Positions 1-6,675 of a stretch of 17,539 nucleotides of DNA are shown here, one piece after another. The DNA lies in contig JANXMO010000415.1 in the NCBI GenBank assembly GCA_025354615.1, positions 1-17,539 of the forward strand, read 5' to 3'. The DNA comes from Burkholderiales bacterium. GTDB lineage: Bacteria > Pseudomonadota > Gammaproteobacteria > Burkholderiales > Burkholderiaceae_C. The position numbers and the translations under genes were made by a program. The notes below the pieces were generated by a model that was not told where the DNA came from, did no database searches, and was given only the letters and a program-made list of their open reading frames with translations. Numbering within the stretch: the first letter of the stretch is position 1; every line of letters begins with the position of its first letter.

Positions 1-1
1 C

Positions 2-286
2 CGGGCGCCGTCGTCTACCCCCAAGAAGGTCAAGAACAGAGACGAGGCAAGTTACTCATTCGGCTTTCTTGTTACCGGCTATTCGCCGGAATCGATCCAG
101 AAGGCGCAGGAGCGCTGCAGAAAACTTCGGGAAGTTTGGGATGAAGCGAATTGGATGAAAAGGGCTCAGCCCCAGCGAATCAGAACAAAAGCATACGAAA
201 CGCAGGCGGGTGCCGACACATGTGCAGAGCTTGCACGCAAGGCTGGATGGCTGTGCGTTGAGATCAAAGAGGTGCTCAAAGCATGA
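2..286 (+). CDS. Unrecognised phage protein, 5'-truncated by window edge
   Basis: A frame is open from base 2 to the TGA at 284-286, giving the last 94 residues of a protein whose start lies outside the window. It is basic, rich in Lys, Arg, Glu and Gln, with a helical middle (SIQKAQERCRKLREVWDEAN). The C-terminus, ADTCAELARKAGWLCVEIKEVLKA, reads as another amphipathic helix. I see no known motif. The case for it being real is the uninterrupted frame to the window edge and the exact ATGA overlap (283-286) with the next small gene, the junction style of the whole operon downstream. The function is unknown; by position it belongs to the early replication-type operon. Confidence 0.6.
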   Translation, partial: RAPSSTPKKVKNRDEASYSFGFLVTGYSPESIQKAQERCRKLREVWDEANWMKRAQPQRIRTKAYETQAGADTCAELARKAGWLCVEIKEVLKA

Positions 287-459
287 AGGACGGCGACAGC
301 TCAAAGCGTGCGGCCGATGCGCCGCCACGCATGGCAGGAATCGGAATGCTGTCTATTTTTGTTTGCGCTCGATGCAATCAAAACAAGGGTCTGTTGGGGC
401 GCAAGTATTTGATGGTTCGCGGGGCGAAGCAGTGGGTTTGCAAGGGGTGTGTGAAGTGA
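283..459 (+). CDS. Small zinc-ribbon protein (58 aa)
   Basis: ATG at 283 to TGA at 457-459 gives 58 residues. The second half holds a CxxC (CARC) and, about 25 residues on, another CxxC (CKGC) at the very C-terminus, separated by a basic stretch containing GRKYLMVRG. This is the pattern of a four-cysteine zinc ribbon, which usually binds nucleic acid or a protein partner. The N-terminus is basic and probably disordered. It overlaps the upstream stop as ATGA and the downstream GTG start as GTGA, so it is flanked by exact 4-nt overlaps and is probably translationally coupled on both sides. Zinc binding is inferred from spacing; the specific role is unknown. Confidence 0.65.
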   Translation: MKDGDSSKRAADAPPRMAGIGMLSIFVCARCNQNKGLLGRKYLMVRGAKQWVCKGCVK

Positions 460-1163
460 ATCAATCTCAATTGGTCAAATATGAGGCGGCTTGCCGCGCG
501 CTGGCTGAGTGCAAGGCCATCGATGAAGTGAAGGTGTGGGCCGACAAGGCGGCAGCAATGCAGGCTTATGGGCGCATGGCGAAGGACAAGACGCTTGAGG
601 TGGATGCGGCGGAAATACGCATTCGCGCTGAACGGCGTTTGGGCGAAATGATTGCGCTTCAGAAGGGCTTACAGGGCCTCGCGAAGCCCGGGCCGAGATC
701 GGTCGTTTCAAACGACCGAATTCCAACGCTTCAGGATTCAGGCATCAGCAAAGACCTTTCTAGCCGTGCGCAGAAGTTGGCGGCAGTCCCCGCGGCCGAA
801 TTCGAGGCTGAAGTGGGCGAGTGGCGTGACCGGGTGACGCAAGAGGGCAAAAGGGTGTCGGCCCGGCTTGAGCAGGCTGGCGAGCGGGCCATGGACGCAG
901 CGCAGGTCGAGGACGGCGCGCCAAGTGCAGAAGAAATTGCGGCGATGGAGGCCGAACAAGAAGGCGAGTTGGCTGCGTTCCAACTGCTAATTGGTGCCGA
1001 CGATGCATTGGGAACCGCACTGAAAGAAGTCAAGCGACAAGCGGCTTTGATCCGCATTCTGGAAGAGCGTCTGCGCGGCCTGCAGTCAAGCTGCAATGAA
1101 TACATGCGGCTTGTGAAGATGTGGCGCAAGAAGTTTGAGAAAGTGACGGGGGCAGCAGCGTGA
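456..1163 (+). CDS. Conserved phage coiled-coil protein
   Basis: I take the GTG at 456 as start (235 aa). It follows a strong AAGGGG ribosome site at 442-447 and overlaps the previous stop as GTGA; the in-frame extension upstream to 210 overlaps two other genes and has no conserved character. The N-terminus, LVKYEAACRALAECKAIDEVKVW followed by AEIRIRAERRLGEMI, matches from memory a family of hypothetical proteins common in proteobacterial and actinobacterial phages and prophages, which also share the PTLQDSGISKDLSSRAQKLA segment. The C-terminal third (about 150-230) is strongly helical and charged, probably coiled coil. The PTL..GISK..SSRAQK block resembles a helix-turn-helix, so DNA binding is possible but not shown. 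It sits just upstream of the helicase. Confidence 0.8.
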   Translation: MNQSQLVKYEAACRALAECKAIDEVKVWADKAAAMQAYGRMAKDKTLEVDAAEIRIRAERRLGEMIALQKGLQGLAKPGPRSVVSNDRIPTLQDSGISKDLSSRAQKLAAVPAAEFEAEVGEWRDRVTQEGKRVSARLEQAGERAMDAAQVEDGAPSAEEIAAMEAEQEGELAAFQLLIGADDALGTALKEVKRQAALIRILEERLRGLQSSCNEYMRLVKMWRKKFEKVTGAAA

Positions 1164-2701
1164 GCGGGCTACTTTTTGACCTGCCCGCGCCGTATTACGG
1201 CAGCCCTACTTTCCCGCCGCCGCGACCATTTCAGGACGTGGCCCATCAGGCGTTAAGGGATGGCGCGCGGGATGGGCACCGGTGCCAATTGCTCATGAGC
1301 CCCACCGGTTCAGGCAAAACGTATCTCGGCCTTCGCCTGGCGCATGAAGCGCTTGCACGTGGGCGCCGTGCCGTCTTTGTGGCTGATAGAAAAACCCTGA
1401 TTGAGCAGACATCCAGCACGGCAGATGGCTACGGGTTGAGTGCTCACGGGGTAATGATGGCCGACCACCCGCGAAATGACCCAGACATGCCGTTTCAGAT
1501 CGCCAGCGCGCAGACATTGGCGCGGCGGCGGTTCCCCGATGCTGACTTAATCATCATCGACGAAGCGCACACGCAGCTTGCCGCGTGGACGGAGCACATT
1601 CCGAATTGCCGGGCCAAGGTTGTTGGCTTGTCAGCCACGCCGTTTAGCAAGGGGCTGGGCAAGTTATTTACAAACCTAGTTAACGCGACGACGATGCACG
1701 AGCTTACGCAGTCGGGCGTGCTGGTGCCGATGCGGGTTTATTCCTGCACCACAGCGGACATGGCTGGCGCTGCAACGGCAGGCGGCGAGTGGACGGACGT
1801 GGCCGCACAAGAGCGCGGCATGGCCATTGTTGGCGACGTGGTTGCCGAATGGGCAAAGTTTGGAGAAGGGCGGAAAACAATTGTTTTCGGCTCGACGATT
1901 GCGCACTGCGAGGAACTTTGCAAGCAATTCAACGAGGCCGGCGTGATGGCGGCGCTGTTCACCAGCAACACAACCGCAGATGAGCGCAAGGGGCTGTTGA
2001 ACGAGTACCGCAAACCGGATTCAAGTTTGCGCGTGCTTATCAGCGTGGAGGCCTTGGCAAAGGGCTTTGATGTGCCTGACGTTGGCTGTGTGGTCGATTG
2101 CCGGCCGCTAAGGAAGTCGCTTTCCACGGCCATCCAGATGTGGGGGCGCGGGCTTCGGTCATCGCCCGAAACCGGAAAACGCGACTGCATTTTGCTGGAT
2201 CACTCCGGCAACATCATTCGTTTTGCCAAGGACTTTGAAGAAATCTACTTCAACGGGCTGTCGTCGCTGGACATGGGCGAAAAACTGGATGCAGACATTC
2301 GCAAAGAGCCGCCTGAGAAGGAAATAGTCGCCTGCCCATCTTGTGGCTACAAGCCAATGATGCGGCGTTGCATGGCGTGTGGATTTGAGGCGAAAGTGCA
2401 GGCGCTTGTGGAGCATGAGCCCGGCCAGATGCGCGAAGTGGTCATCGGCAAAACCAAGATTGCGAACGACGGCCGACACCTGTACCAGCAGATTTGCACT
2501 TACACCAGGGCGCACGGCAACCCAGAGACAGCCAAAGGGCGCGCCGCGCACCTGTACAAAAACATCATGAACGAGTGGCCGAACAGCTACAGCTACGAAA
2601 GCACACCGAACACTGATATTGCGCCGAAGACGTTAAGCAAGATCAAATCAATTTACATCGCCAAGGCCAAAGCCTTCAAGGCGCAAAGGGAAGCGGCGTG
2701 A
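1160..2701 (+). CDS. DEAD/DEAH-box superfamily 2 helicase
   Basis: This 513-aa protein carries the superfamily 2 helicase motifs in order: a Q-motif-like RPFQ at 22-25, Walker A SPTGSGKT at 47-54, Walker B DEAH at 134-137, motif III SAT at 158-160, IVFGST near 241-246, a C-terminal RecA lobe with VEALAKGFDVP near 296-306, and motif VI QMWGRGLR at 326-333. A zinc-finger-like C392xxC395...C404xxC407 follows, then a C-terminal helical tail. This is the layout of phage ResIII/UvrB-type helicases such as those near toprim primases, which unwind DNA with ATP during phage replication. The GTG start overlaps the upstream stop (GTGA) and the gene is likewise coupled to the toprim gene. The family call is certain; the exact role (origin melting, fork helicase or repair) is inferred. 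Confidence 0.95.
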   Translation: MSGLLFDLPAPYYGSPTFPPPRPFQDVAHQALRDGARDGHRCQLLMSPTGSGKTYLGLRLAHEALARGRRAVFVADRKTLIEQTSSTADGYGLSAHGVMMADHPRNDPDMPFQIASAQTLARRRFPDADLIIIDEAHTQLAAWTEHIPNCRAKVVGLSATPFSKGLGKLFTNLVNATTMHELTQSGVLVPMRVYSCTTADMAGAATAGGEWTDVAAQERGMAIVGDVVAEWAKFGEGRKTIVFGSTIAHCEELCKQFNEAGVMAALFTSNTTADERKGLLNEYRKPDSSLRVLISVEALAKGFDVPDVGCVVDCRPLRKSLSTAIQMWGRGLRSSPETGKRDCILLDHSGNIIRFAKDFEEIYFNGLSSLDMGEKLDADIRKEPPEKEIVACPSCGYKPMMRRCMACGFEAKVQALVEHEPGQMREVVIGKTKIANDGRHLYQQICTYTRAHGNPETAKGRAAHLYKNIMNEWPNSYSYESTPNTDIAPKTLSKIKSIYIAKAKAFKAQREAA

Positions 2702-3552
2702 GATTCGACGACTTTGCCCGGGCGCACGGTTTGATTCTCGACAGGGTTATCGCTGGGCGATGGGTGCGCGTGCCTACCGTTGACCACCCAAAGAAGCGGA
2801 ACGGCGCTTATAAGTATTTGGGCGACATTGGATTTGTCCAGAACCACGCGACACAAGTGGACGTGAGCGAGTGGCGGCCCGATGCGGATGCGCCAAAGTT
2901 GGATCCAGCCAGGATTGCAGCACAGGCGGCCGACTTCCAGCGGCGATTGATTGCGGGCCAGGAGCGCGCGGCAAAGCGCGCTGCGGAACTGATTGCAGAC
3001 GCAGCTCAGGAAGAGCACGGCTACTTGAGCTACAAGGGATTTTCAGGTGCTCGCGGCCTTGTCGGGCCGAGTGGCGCTTTGATTGTGCCGATGCGTGACT
3101 GGCGCACCAATGCGCTGTCAGGCGTGCAAAGAATTCGCTGGCTGGCAGATGAACGGCGCTACGAAAAGAAGATGTTGCCCGGTATGAAAGCCAAAGGCGC
3201 CATTTTGCGCATTGGATCGCCTCAGGCAGGCCGCACGTGGCTGGTTGAGGGTTACGCCACAGGACTGAGCGTTAAAGCCGCCCTGGACTCCCTGCGCCTG
3301 CGTGATGCCGTCGTGGTGTGTTTCAGCGATGGCAATTTAACGCACGTCGCAAAGCAGTTGAGCGGCCCGCGGTTTGTTTTCGCTGACAACGATGCAAGCG
3401 GAGCGGGATTACGTGCCGCTGAGGCTACGGGGCTGCGCTATTGCATGTCGCCTACAACTGGGCATGACGCGAACGATATGCACCGCTCTGAGGGCGTCTA
3501 CAAGGTCGCCAGTCTCATGGTTCAAACGGCTGCGGGTTCGCCCATGGGGTAG
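2698..3552 (+). CDS. Toprim-domain protein (phage primase-like)
   Basis: A 284-aa protein with a C-terminal toprim fold: VEGYATG at 183-189 (catalytic Glu184), DNDASG at 230-235 and DAND at 257-260 provide the acidic metal-binding residues. The N-terminal part, with GRWVRVPTVDHPKKRNGAYK (21-40) and FVQNHAT, is typical of short phage and plasmid toprim proteins that replace a full DnaG. No cysteine zinc-finger set and no helicase domain are present; the neighbouring gene supplies helicase. Its likely job is RNA primer synthesis, or a related phosphotransfer reaction, at the phage origin. The GTG start overlaps the helicase stop by 4 nt. Termination at TAG 3550-3552 is followed by the only sizeable gap in this operon. 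Confidence 0.9.
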   Translation: MRFDDFARAHGLILDRVIAGRWVRVPTVDHPKKRNGAYKYLGDIGFVQNHATQVDVSEWRPDADAPKLDPARIAAQAADFQRRLIAGQERAAKRAAELIADAAQEEHGYLSYKGFSGARGLVGPSGALIVPMRDWRTNALSGVQRIRWLADERRYEKKMLPGMKAKGAILRIGSPQAGRTWLVEGYATGLSVKAALDSLRLRDAVVVCFSDGNLTHVAKQLSGPRFVFADNDASGAGLRAAEATGLRYCMSPTTGHDANDMHRSEGVYKVASLMVQTAAGSPMG

Positions 3553-3830
3553 ACAAAGCCAATTAAAGCACTGCGTCGGGGGACATGGTTTAACCACGGC
3601 GGCGCAGGAAGACCCCTTTACCGTGGGAAAGACGAGGAAGCAAAGGGAATGGGTGGCGAAGCTAGCGCCCATGCGTCGAACGGCTGGCGAGTCATGGGTG
3701 CGACGGGTGTCGGATTTGTGTAAAGGACTCAGGATGGGCTGAGTCCGTCTGCTCGGGGTGTGGGATGGGGGTAGACAGGTGAAAGTAATAAGGAATACGG
3801 GTTAAACATCTTGAATGGGGTAACTACGTC
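3553..3830 (+). other. Gap between toprim and DUF1064 genes; hairpin inside
   Basis: About 280 bases with no convincing gene in an operon otherwise packed with 4-nt overlaps. It contains a perfect 8-bp inverted repeat, GGACTCAG (3725-3732) and CTGAGTCC (3739-3746), with a 6-nt loop; no T-run follows, so it is not a standard terminator. The segment 3745-3800 is purine-rich. A basic 39-codon frame (GTG 3623 to TGA 3740-3742) and an open stretch in the toprim frame after its TAG (to TAA 3721-3723) exist but lack support. No good sigma70 promoter was found. It could hold a structured RNA, a replication-related site or a decayed gene. Confidence 0.5.
3725..3746 (+). repeat. Perfect 8-bp inverted repeat (stem-loop)
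   Basis: GGACTCAG, loop GATGGG, CTGAGTCC. It lies in the only long gap of the early operon, 85 bases upstream of the TTG start of the DUF1064 gene. Lacking a U-tract it is unlikely to terminate alone; it could be a protein-binding palindrome, an RNA-processing site or a stabilising 3' structure for the upstream message. Confidence 0.5.
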
Positions 3831-4163
3831 TTGAGCAAATACGGAAACAAAAAAACCGAGCTGTACGGCATAACTTTCGACAGCCAGCGTGAAGCCAGCA
3901 GATGGTTGGCGCTTAAGGCATTGGAGCGTGGCGGCTACATCACTGACCTCAAACGCCAAGTGCCTATCGAGCTTGTGACCGGTATCAGGTTGCCCGGATC
4001 GACTCGCAAGCGGCCGGCTATCCGCCTCGTTGTTGATTTTGTTTATCGCGACAACAAGAACCAGTTGATTTACGAGGATTCGAAGGGCATGGAGACGCAA
4101 GTGTCCAAGATCAAACGGCACCTGGCGAAGGCGCTGCACGGCATTGAGGTGAAGACGGTATGA
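3831..4163 (+). CDS. DUF1064 family protein, PD-(D/E)XK-like nuclease
   Basis: A 110-aa protein matching the DUF1064 phage family: N-terminal YGNKKT (4-9), FDSQREASR near 16-24, and a core VVDF (Asp69) followed by YEDSKG (Asp83, Lys85). The Asp...(D/E)xK spacing is that of the PD-(D/E)XK nuclease superfamily, to which DUF1064 has been assigned, so a small DNA-cutting enzyme, perhaps acting on recombination intermediates, is likely. The start must be the TTG at 3831: the same frame is closed a few codons upstream and no ATG or GTG fits. A GGGG element at 3817-3820 may serve as ribosome site. It is coupled to ninB by an ATGA overlap (4160-4163). Activity is inferred from motif only. Confidence 0.85.
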   Translation: MSKYGNKKTELYGITFDSQREASRWLALKALERGGYITDLKRQVPIELVTGIRLPGSTRKRPAIRLVVDFVYRDNKNQLIYEDSKGMETQVSKIKRHLAKALHGIEVKTV

Positions 4164-4615
4164 AACTCACCGCCACCCTTTTCAATGCCCAGCAAGGGCA
4201 CACAGAGCTGATGCGCATTTGGCACAGCGCCAAAGCAATGCTGATAGCTGGCCACCGAATGAGCCTCACGCTTGCAAAACAGACCCGCAGCGTGGAGCAA
4301 AACGCCATGTTGTGGTCAGTGCTGGGGGATATCGCAAGTCAAGTGGAATGGCACGTTGACGGCCGCGCACAGAAGCTCAGCGGAGAAGACTGGAAGGACA
4401 TTCTGAGCGCCGGCCTGGCGAAGCATCAGCGCGTTGCGGCGGGGATTGAAGGCGGGTTTGTGATGCTCGGGCAGCGCACGTCAAAGATGACGATTGCAGA
4501 CATGTCGGAGCTGATAACGCTGGGCCATGCCTTCGGCGATGAGCGCGGCGTCAAGTGGTCGCGGACTAGTTTGGGCCGGGATTTTCCGGATGAATACTTT
4601 GAGGATGCCGCATGA
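4160..4615 (+). CDS. ninB: NinB recombination protein
   Basis: At 151 aa it is close to lambda NinB (about 146 aa). It shares the family signature in order: RSVEQN with LW..LGDI (44-58), QVEWH (61-65), the EDWK segment (76-79), GFVMLGQRTSKM (99-110) and AFGDERGVKW (124-133). Lambda NinB (Orf) binds single-stranded DNA and SSB and helps strand-annealing recombination, standing in for RecFOR. Here it is flanked by a DUF1064 nuclease and a YbcO-like protein, as in lambdoid nin regions. Both ends are ATGA overlaps. The family assignment is firm; function is carried over from lambda. Confidence 0.93.
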   Translation: MKLTATLFNAQQGHTELMRIWHSAKAMLIAGHRMSLTLAKQTRSVEQNAMLWSVLGDIASQVEWHVDGRAQKLSGEDWKDILSAGLAKHQRVAAGIEGGFVMLGQRTSKMTIADMSELITLGHAFGDERGVKWSRTSLGRDFPDEYFEDAA

Positions 4616-4770
4616 AATCGATCGCATCGGGCTTGTTAAGCATATTCGTGACGGGGATGCTGTTGGCCGGTCCGGCTTACTTAATCGGTGGAGTTGAATG
4701 GCTTCAAGGCTCGCTCTTTACATACGGGACTTTGATGCTTCTCATTCTTGGCGAGAAATTGGGCGAATGA
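4612..4770 (+). CDS. Small double-spanning membrane protein (52 aa)
   Basis: ATG 4612 to TGA 4768-4770. The protein is hydrophobic with one Lys at position 2 and short polar ends: a first membrane segment at about 5-25 (IASGLLSIFVTGMLLAGPAY), a short GGVEW turn, and a second at about 33-47 ending in GEKLGE. The first segment is rich in small residues; no clear signal-peptidase site. It is real by context: its start overlaps the ninB stop (ATGA) and its stop overlaps the next start (ATGA). Small hairpin membrane proteins in phages include holins, superinfection-exclusion proteins and membrane anchors. The location in a recombination cassette, far from any visible lysis gene, gives no clear hint. 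No family recognised. Confidence 0.75.
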   Translation: MKSIASGLLSIFVTGMLLAGPAYLIGGVEWLQGSLFTYGTLMLLILGEKLGE

Positions 4771-5075
4771 TGGCCTCATTCTTTAAAGAAAATTATCACC
4801 ATAGCGAGCCCTGGCGCCGCGCTGTTGCAAGCCTGCCCTGTGTTCTATGCGGCCGCCACGGGGAAACGCAATGCGCGCACCGCAACGAAGGCAAGGCCAT
4901 GGGCAAAAAACTGATGGATGACGTGTGGACGGCAGCGCTGTGCGTCACGTGTCACTCAGACATCGACCAAGGGCGAGAAATGAGCCGAGAGGAACGGCGA
5001 GAGCGAATGGACAAGGCGATTTTGCTGACAGTGCGCGAGCTAGCGCGGGCGGGACTTTTGGAGATCAAGCGATGA
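4767..5075 (+). CDS. YbcO/DUF1364-like HNH-type nuclease
   Basis: Start set at ATG 4767, which overlaps the upstream stop as ATGA, giving 102 aa; the longer in-frame version from 4698 would overlap most of the membrane-protein gene. Metal-site residues are C25xxC28, the AH pair at 37-38, and CxxCH at 59-63 followed by SDIDQ, the pattern of the E. coli YbcO (DUF1364) family found in lambdoid prophages. These are small zinc-containing HNH/His-Me-finger-like proteins thought to cut DNA and often occupying the slot of Holliday-junction resolvases such as RusA or NinG. That fits its place after NinB. The C-terminal helix (73-102) is charged. Nuclease activity is inferred. Confidence 0.82.
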   Translation: MMASFFKENYHHSEPWRRAVASLPCVLCGRHGETQCAHRNEGKAMGKKLMDDVWTAALCVTCHSDIDQGREMSREERRERMDKAILLTVRELARAGLLEIKR

Positions 5076-5434
5076 GCCGAGGAATGTTCAACTTTTTTGG
5101 ACGCTGCGACTATCCGCAGCCACAGCCGGCGCCGATGTACGAAATCAAACCGCCGCCGTATCTGCCTATGCCAATGTCGCCCAACACAACCACAACAGTA
5201 ACCACAACCGCGCCGGAAGTCCGAGAACAGCCGCCACCAAGTCAAAACGAGCTGCCCGCTGTGTGGGACTTGGTACTGCAAGACATGGCAGCACGCGACA
5301 AGCTGGGCCAAGAGCGCTACGGCACACGACTGCAGCCGCACAACGGGCGGGACATGCTGCGCGATGCACTGGAAGAGGCCTTAGACATGGTTGTTTACCT
5401 GCGCGGGGCGATTTATGAAAGGGATGGGAAATGA
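5072..5434 (+). CDS. Phage protein with Pro/Thr-rich linker and MazG-like C-terminus
   Basis: Start chosen at ATG 5072 (ATGA overlap), giving 120 aa. A short N-terminus with FNFFGRCDYP is followed by a low-complexity Pro, Thr and Val region (15-58, with a TTTTVTTT run), then a compact helical domain (62-118) containing RYGTRLQPHNGRD and EEALDMVVYLRGA. That domain resembles many small phage proteins described as MazG-like, where the EE..D helix binds magnesium in nucleotide pyrophosphohydrolases; only part of the usual set is seen. It might cleave nucleoside triphosphates or be a non-catalytic relative. The flexible linker suggests tethering to a partner through the N-terminal segment. Family call from memory, moderate. 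Confidence 0.7.
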   Translation: MSRGMFNFFGRCDYPQPQPAPMYEIKPPPYLPMPMSPNTTTTVTTTAPEVREQPPPSQNELPAVWDLVLQDMAARDKLGQERYGTRLQPHNGRDMLRDALEEALDMVVYLRGAIYERDGK

Positions 5435-5676
5435 CTTGCCCCCAATGCGCCATCGCAGAAACAGAAATTCGCAGCCCGCTTTTTAAGTCAAACTGCGATA
5501 ACTGCGCCGCCAGACTGCTTGCACAAGGGCTCGCAGCTTGGCGCGCAATCAACGCCCGCACTGGTGTTGACCTGCAGTCAGAAATAGAGAAGATATGGGG
5601 CGTGGAGCGCTACGCGGAGGGGCGCAGGGCAGTTTGGGGCTGGATGCAGCGGCTGGATATCGGGAAGACGGTTTGA
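5431..5676 (+). CDS. Small zinc-ribbon protein (81 aa)
   Basis: ATG at 5431 overlaps the previous stop (ATGA). Cysteines at C3xxC6 and C22xxC25 form a zinc-ribbon pair near the N-terminus, followed by a helical Ala/Trp/Arg-rich part (AWRAINA, IEKIWGVERYAEGRRAVWGWMQRL). No family recognised. It is the last gene of the rightward operon and converges on the leftward cassette with only 20 bases between the stops. A DNA- or RNA-binding accessory role is plausible but unproven. Confidence 0.7.
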   Translation: MTCPQCAIAETEIRSPLFKSNCDNCAARLLAQGLAAWRAINARTGVDLQSEIEKIWGVERYAEGRRAVWGWMQRLDIGKTV

Positions 5677-5696
5677 CTTTCTCTATCGCCCAAAAT

Positions 5697-5951
5697 CTAT
5701 CGTACAAATTGATTTATATGCCCAAAATTGTCTGATAGTCGGCACCCCGGATGCTGATCAGTCGCAAGTAAAAACAGCGCCCAGCGCGCCGGGTCGATGT
5801 TGCGCCGCCCGGACTCAATGAGCCACCACGAGTTTCGACCCCGCAAGCCGGCCAGCAGCGCCGCTTGCTCTTGAGTCATGTCAATCGCGGTGCGGGCGAG
5901 CGTGACTGCCGCAGCCGTGGGTTCGGGAAGGCCGGCGAATGGATTGATCAC
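5697..5951 (-). CDS. XRE-like helix-turn-helix protein
   Basis: An 84-aa protein whose residues about 18-70 read as an XRE/Cro-type helix-turn-helix: ARTAIDMTQEQAALLAGL, then a recognition-helix region with NSWWLIESGRRNIDPARWALFLLATDQHP. The 'ESGRR.I.PA.W.LFLL.T.QHP' ending is common in small phage and prophage HTH proteins of beta- and gamma-proteobacteria. It starts at GTG 5951, overlapping the upstream stop as GTGA, and is the last gene of the leftward operon. It may repress its own promoter near 7296-7324, or act elsewhere as a Cro-like switch protein. HTH class is fairly sure; the target is unknown. Confidence 0.75.
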   Translation of the reverse strand: MINPFAGLPEPTAAAVTLARTAIDMTQEQAALLAGLRGRNSWWLIESGRRNIDPARWALFLLATDQHPGCRLSDNFGHINQFVR

Positions 5952-6160
5952 GCTTCGATTTCACGCGAAAAAATTGAACTCATCAGCCGGCCGGCAACGG
6001 ATGCATCTTCAACGCCATCGATACTGCGGTAGTCGCCGAATTCGATAACATATTCTGCGCCGTTCAAGCGCGGTTCCCACATAATTCCATGCCACATTAC
6101 TTTTTCGGCAGATTCTTTTTCGGCCGTTGATGTTACTGTTATCGTAATCATTATGTTCAA
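5948..6160 (-). CDS. Unrecognised small acidic protein (70 aa)
   Basis: The frame runs from TTG 6160, which overlaps the upstream stop as TTGA, or alternatively from ATG 6151 three codons later (67 aa); neither has a clear ribosome site. The N-terminus alternates hydrophobic and Thr residues (ITITVTST), and WHGIMWEPRLNGAEYVIEFGDY suggests a small beta-rich fold. No family recognised. It lies between a 172-aa unknown gene and the HTH gene in the low-GC leftward operon and is probably made from the same message. Confidence 0.6.
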   Translation of the reverse strand: MNIMITITVTSTAEKESAEKVMWHGIMWEPRLNGAEYVIEFGDYRSIDGVEDASVAGRLMSSIFSREIEA

Positions 6161-6675
6161 TCGTTGTAATCGTTTTTCAGTTCCTTGCGAGCTTCTGCGC
6201 GTTTAGTTCTATCTGGGTAAGCCCCGAGCAATATCCGCTCGCGAATATATTCCGGAAAATCATCGTCGATCCGGTAACCGCCCTTTTTTGAGGTATACGC
6301 AATTGCGTCGTCTGCCCTGAAGTTTTGCTCGATCATCCAGCGCACAATTCGGGCGGTATTTTTTGCGTTTTCGCAACCCGCGACACAAGCATATGCTGCG
6401 AATTTTTCTTCAGCGTCATCGGCTTTTGTGTTAACGCCTCTAAACCATTTTATAACTTCACCGTCCGCGTCGTCCTCGACGGGATTTTTGTTTCTCCAAA
6501 AATCACTTTCGGGGTTTAAAAGCAAAGCATCTGCAACGTTTTCGATAGCGCCGTCAATCAGCGCCGCAATGAATGTTTTATCCCCGTCATTATTTTTTTT
6601 GTGTTCAAGCTTCATGAAAGAGTATGGCGCGCGAAGTTGAGTTACTAACTCATCGCGATTTGATGTTTTAATCAT
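6157..6675 (-). CDS. Unrecognised acidic protein (172 aa) of leftward cassette
   Basis: ATG at 6675 overlaps the previous stop by one base (TAATG). The protein is acidic, rich in Asp, Asn, Lys and Ala, with no cysteine motif other than a CVAGC pair near 97-101. The middle (about 35-70) and C-terminal half look mainly helical: EEKFAAYACVAGCENAKN, then ARIVRWMIEQNF, then YIRERILLGAYPDRTKRAEARKEL. No membrane segment or signal peptide. The nucleotide sequence has clear AT-rich tracts and looks nearer 42-45% GC than the flanks, suggesting a separate origin. I cannot assign a family. Being the largest gene of the cassette it is the best candidate for its main activity. Confidence 0.65.
   Translation of the reverse strand: MIKTSNRDELVTQLRAPYSFMKLEHKKNNDGDKTFIAALIDGAIENVADALLLNPESDFWRNKNPVEDDADGEVIKWFRGVNTKADDAEEKFAAYACVAGCENAKNTARIVRWMIEQNFRADDAIAYTSKKGGYRIDDDFPEYIRERILLGAYPDRTKRAEARKELKNDYND

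Noticed and set aside
210..455. N-terminal extension of the coiled-coil protein back to ATG 210
   Set aside because: It overlaps the 58-aa zinc-ribbon gene and the partial upstream gene, while GTG 456 has a strong ribosome site and a GTGA overlap.
1961..1972. Partial copy of the operator arm (AGCAACACA) inside the helicase gene
   Set aside because: Imperfect, within coding sequence, away from any promoter; likely coincidence.
3544..3723. Read-through of the toprim TAG into 56 further open codons
   Set aside because: The extension is Gly/Arg/Ala-rich with no domain, and the toprim motifs are complete before the TAG. Kept only as a minor possibility in the gap finding.
3374..3742. Open frame across the toprim end and the gap; possible 39-aa basic protein from GTG 3623
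   Set aside because: It mostly overlaps the toprim gene in another frame, and the only start in the gap is a GTG with a poorly spaced ribosome site. Composition is Arg-rich as expected from an out-of-frame GC-rich reading.
5688..5728. GCCCAAAAT twice, 32 bases apart, at the convergent junction
   Set aside because: Nine-base direct repeat without dyad symmetry or further copies; could easily be chance. No bidirectional terminator seen in the 20-base gap either.
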